A stretch of 35,523 nucleotides of DNA, taken from contig DBXX01000073.1 of NCBI GenBank assembly GCA_002309675.1, forward strand, positions 1 through 35,523. The letters run 5' to 3'. Below, one piece after another: positions 34,297-35,523 of the stretch (its first letter is position 1; each line of letters opens with the position of its first letter). Made by a program: the position numbers and the translations under genes. The notes beneath the pieces were generated by a model, which had not been told where the DNA came from, made no database searches, and saw only the letters and a list, made by a program, of their open reading frames with translations. The stretch comes from Lachnospiraceae bacterium UBA1201. Lineage in GTDB: Bacteria; Bacillota; Clostridia; Lachnospirales; Lachnospiraceae.

Positions 34297-35523
34297 ATGG
34301 AAAAACTTACCAATGAACAGAGAGAAGCACGGCATAAATCGGCCAATGCCTATCAGGTCGAGAAGGATCAGAAAAGAAAGAAACTGGATCTGTCGGATGA
34401 TCTGCGCGATATCGTCAAAGGATATGGCGCTGCCGATACAAAAGCAGGACTGCGGATGCGGGATATGTTGGCATCCGGAACCTATGAGAAGCCTTCGGAT
34501 TACTTTAAGAAAGAGCTGATGCCGCTCGTCGGCACCATGATCCCGGAGGCGATGCTTGATTCCCTGCTCTACGAGATCGATCGGGTGCGTTCCTACCCCT
34601 ATTCGGAAGGTTGGTCCCGCCGGCCGTTTAGAAGCTATGATTATTCCGTGTATACGGAGAAGATCTGCACGATCTTATATGCATATACCAAGACAAACTT
34701 TGATGCGCCCTACCCGGACTACCTGGAGGGAAAGGTCAGCCCGGCGCAGATGGACTGCTTCTATGATGCGCCGAATTCACATAATGAGTATGATATCGCC
34801 TATCACATCGAAACCGGAAACCCTGCGACGCTCCGGTATATTACCGATGTCTTAAGCGGCGGTATTCCTGAGGACATCACATATTCGCTCTTACGGGCCG
34901 TATTCATGTCGCAAAACCACGAGCTTCATGAGCTGGTCGGAAAGCTTTTGCTGGCTGCCTCCCTGCAGGAGGGACTGCGTCAGGCCATCTGTGAGACCTG
35001 TGACATGGGAAGCCTGGAAGGCTTCCGTTACCTGTTGGGCGTGATCGAACAGAACGACCTGATCCGGTTTTCTTCCGTGCGACGCGCCATCGGGACGTGG
35101 ACCGGCCTTTTGGACGTGCTCTATAAGGATATGGAACGGATCAGCAGCAAAACGCTGGCCTTGATCCTGGATTATATGGACCGCGAAGGCGCTGTCGCCG
35201 AAGCATTGTCCACGAATGACTCCATGAAGATCCATATGGCGTTATGGTCGCAGGCAGTTATCGATGTGGATGCCGCCATTCAAACGATCGAGACAGTCGC
35301 CGAAAGCGGAACACGCCCGCAGGTCATTGCCGCAGCGTTTTTCGCGGACAATCTGTTCTCCAACCGTCTGAAAGTCAAGGTTGCCAAAGCCTATGTGACG
35401 GCACATATAGACGACGCGGAAGTCCTGGCGCTGGCGCTTCCGATGCTGTTTGCTACGGATACTTTCAATATAAAGCACAGGGATCTGGATCCGAAAGAGA
35501 GGTTGGCGGCGTATTTTGCCGAC
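34297..35523 (+). CDS. Large alpha-helical protein, 3' cut by window end
   Basis: The frame stays open for 409 codons from the ATG at 34297 to the window end. The protein is helical throughout, with a charged N-terminus (QREARHKSANAYQVEKDQKR) and then repeated helix pairs resembling HEAT-type repeats (for example LLRAVFMSQNHELHELVGKL). It might belong to the large DUF5724/DUF4132-type proteins, but this is only an impression. No catalytic motif is visible in this part. It begins 2 bases after the beta-grasp-like gene, with GGGAGG inside the end of that gene. Confidence 0.6.
   Translation, partial: MEKLTNEQREARHKSANAYQVEKDQKRKKLDLSDDLRDIVKGYGAADTKAGLRMRDMLASGTYEKPSDYFKKELMPLVGTMIPEAMLDSLLYEIDRVRSYPYSEGWSRRPFRSYDYSVYTEKICTILYAYTKTNFDAPYPDYLEGKVSPAQMDCFYDAPNSHNEYDIAYHIETGNPATLRYITDVLSGGIPEDITYSLLRAVFMSQNHELHELVGKLLLAASLQEGLRQAICETCDMGSLEGFRYLLGVIEQNDLIRFSSVRRAIGTWTGLLDVLYKDMERISSKTLALILDYMDREGAVAEALSTNDSMKIHMALWSQAVIDVDAAIQTIETVAESGTRPQVIAAAFFADNLFSNRLKVKVAKAYVTAHIDDAEVLALALPMLFATDTFNIKHRDLDPKERLAAYFAD

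Overview
The window looks like a chromosome segment from a Gram-positive clostridium, most likely Lachnospiraceae-type. This is inferred from strong AGGAGG-type ribosome sites, TTGACA/TATAAT promoters, and gene content such as a 1441-residue double-domain acyl-CoA dehydratase activase, an AzgA-type purine permease and a GpmI-type phosphoglycerate mutase. No tRNA, rRNA, CRISPR array, phage gene or transposase gene was seen.

Region 1 (1-11412) is a plus-strand array of about 20 small, tightly packed genes. Seven are GNAT acetyltransferases of several subfamilies. The others include an ART-like protein, a nucleoside phosphorylase, a HIT protein, a SAM methyltransferase, a cytoplasmic subtilisin-like protease, a metallo-beta-lactamase-fold hydrolase, a flavodoxin-like reductase, a membrane acyltransferase and a DUF3137-like protein. 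Short or broken ORFs are scattered among them (5857-6021, 6005-6277, 7297-7377, 8384-8527). The first two-thirds is visibly more A/T-rich in codon choice than the housekeeping genes. It reads as accessory, fast-turnover sequence.

Region 2 (11413-13650) starts with a 405-bp imperfect palindrome bounded by 23-bp inverted repeats (11443-11847). A clean promoter follows just outside it and drives a 516-residue protein with a small N-terminal module, a likely beta-rich middle and a long charged coiled-coil tail.

Region 3 (13710-17380) holds a divergent regulatory pair: an AraC-type regulator facing an SDR plus iron-alcohol-dehydrogenase operon, with an inverted repeat over the shared promoter region.

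Region 4 (17378-25760) carries the activase. A CorA-type transporter is divergent from it, and a 62-nt near-perfect hairpin lies between the two promoters. Its sequence is shared with the end of the 405-bp palindrome. A rhomboid/derlin-like membrane protein with a zinc-binding tail, a small anchored protein and diaminopimelate decarboxylase (lysA) follow.

Region 5 (25779-32645) is core metabolism: a purine permease on the minus strand, divergent from phosphoglucomutase, GMP synthase (guaA) and phosphoglycerate mutase (gpmI). Permease and GuaA together link to purine supply. The phosphoglucomutase leader contains a possible attenuator.

Region 6 (32673-35523) is an unrecognised three-gene module: a double zinc-ribbon protein, a 140-residue protein that looks like a ubiquitin/ThiS-type beta-grasp fold, and the start of a large helical protein cut by the window end. 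I rate this module, the palindrome/hairpin family and the GNAT array as the best places to look for something undescribed.
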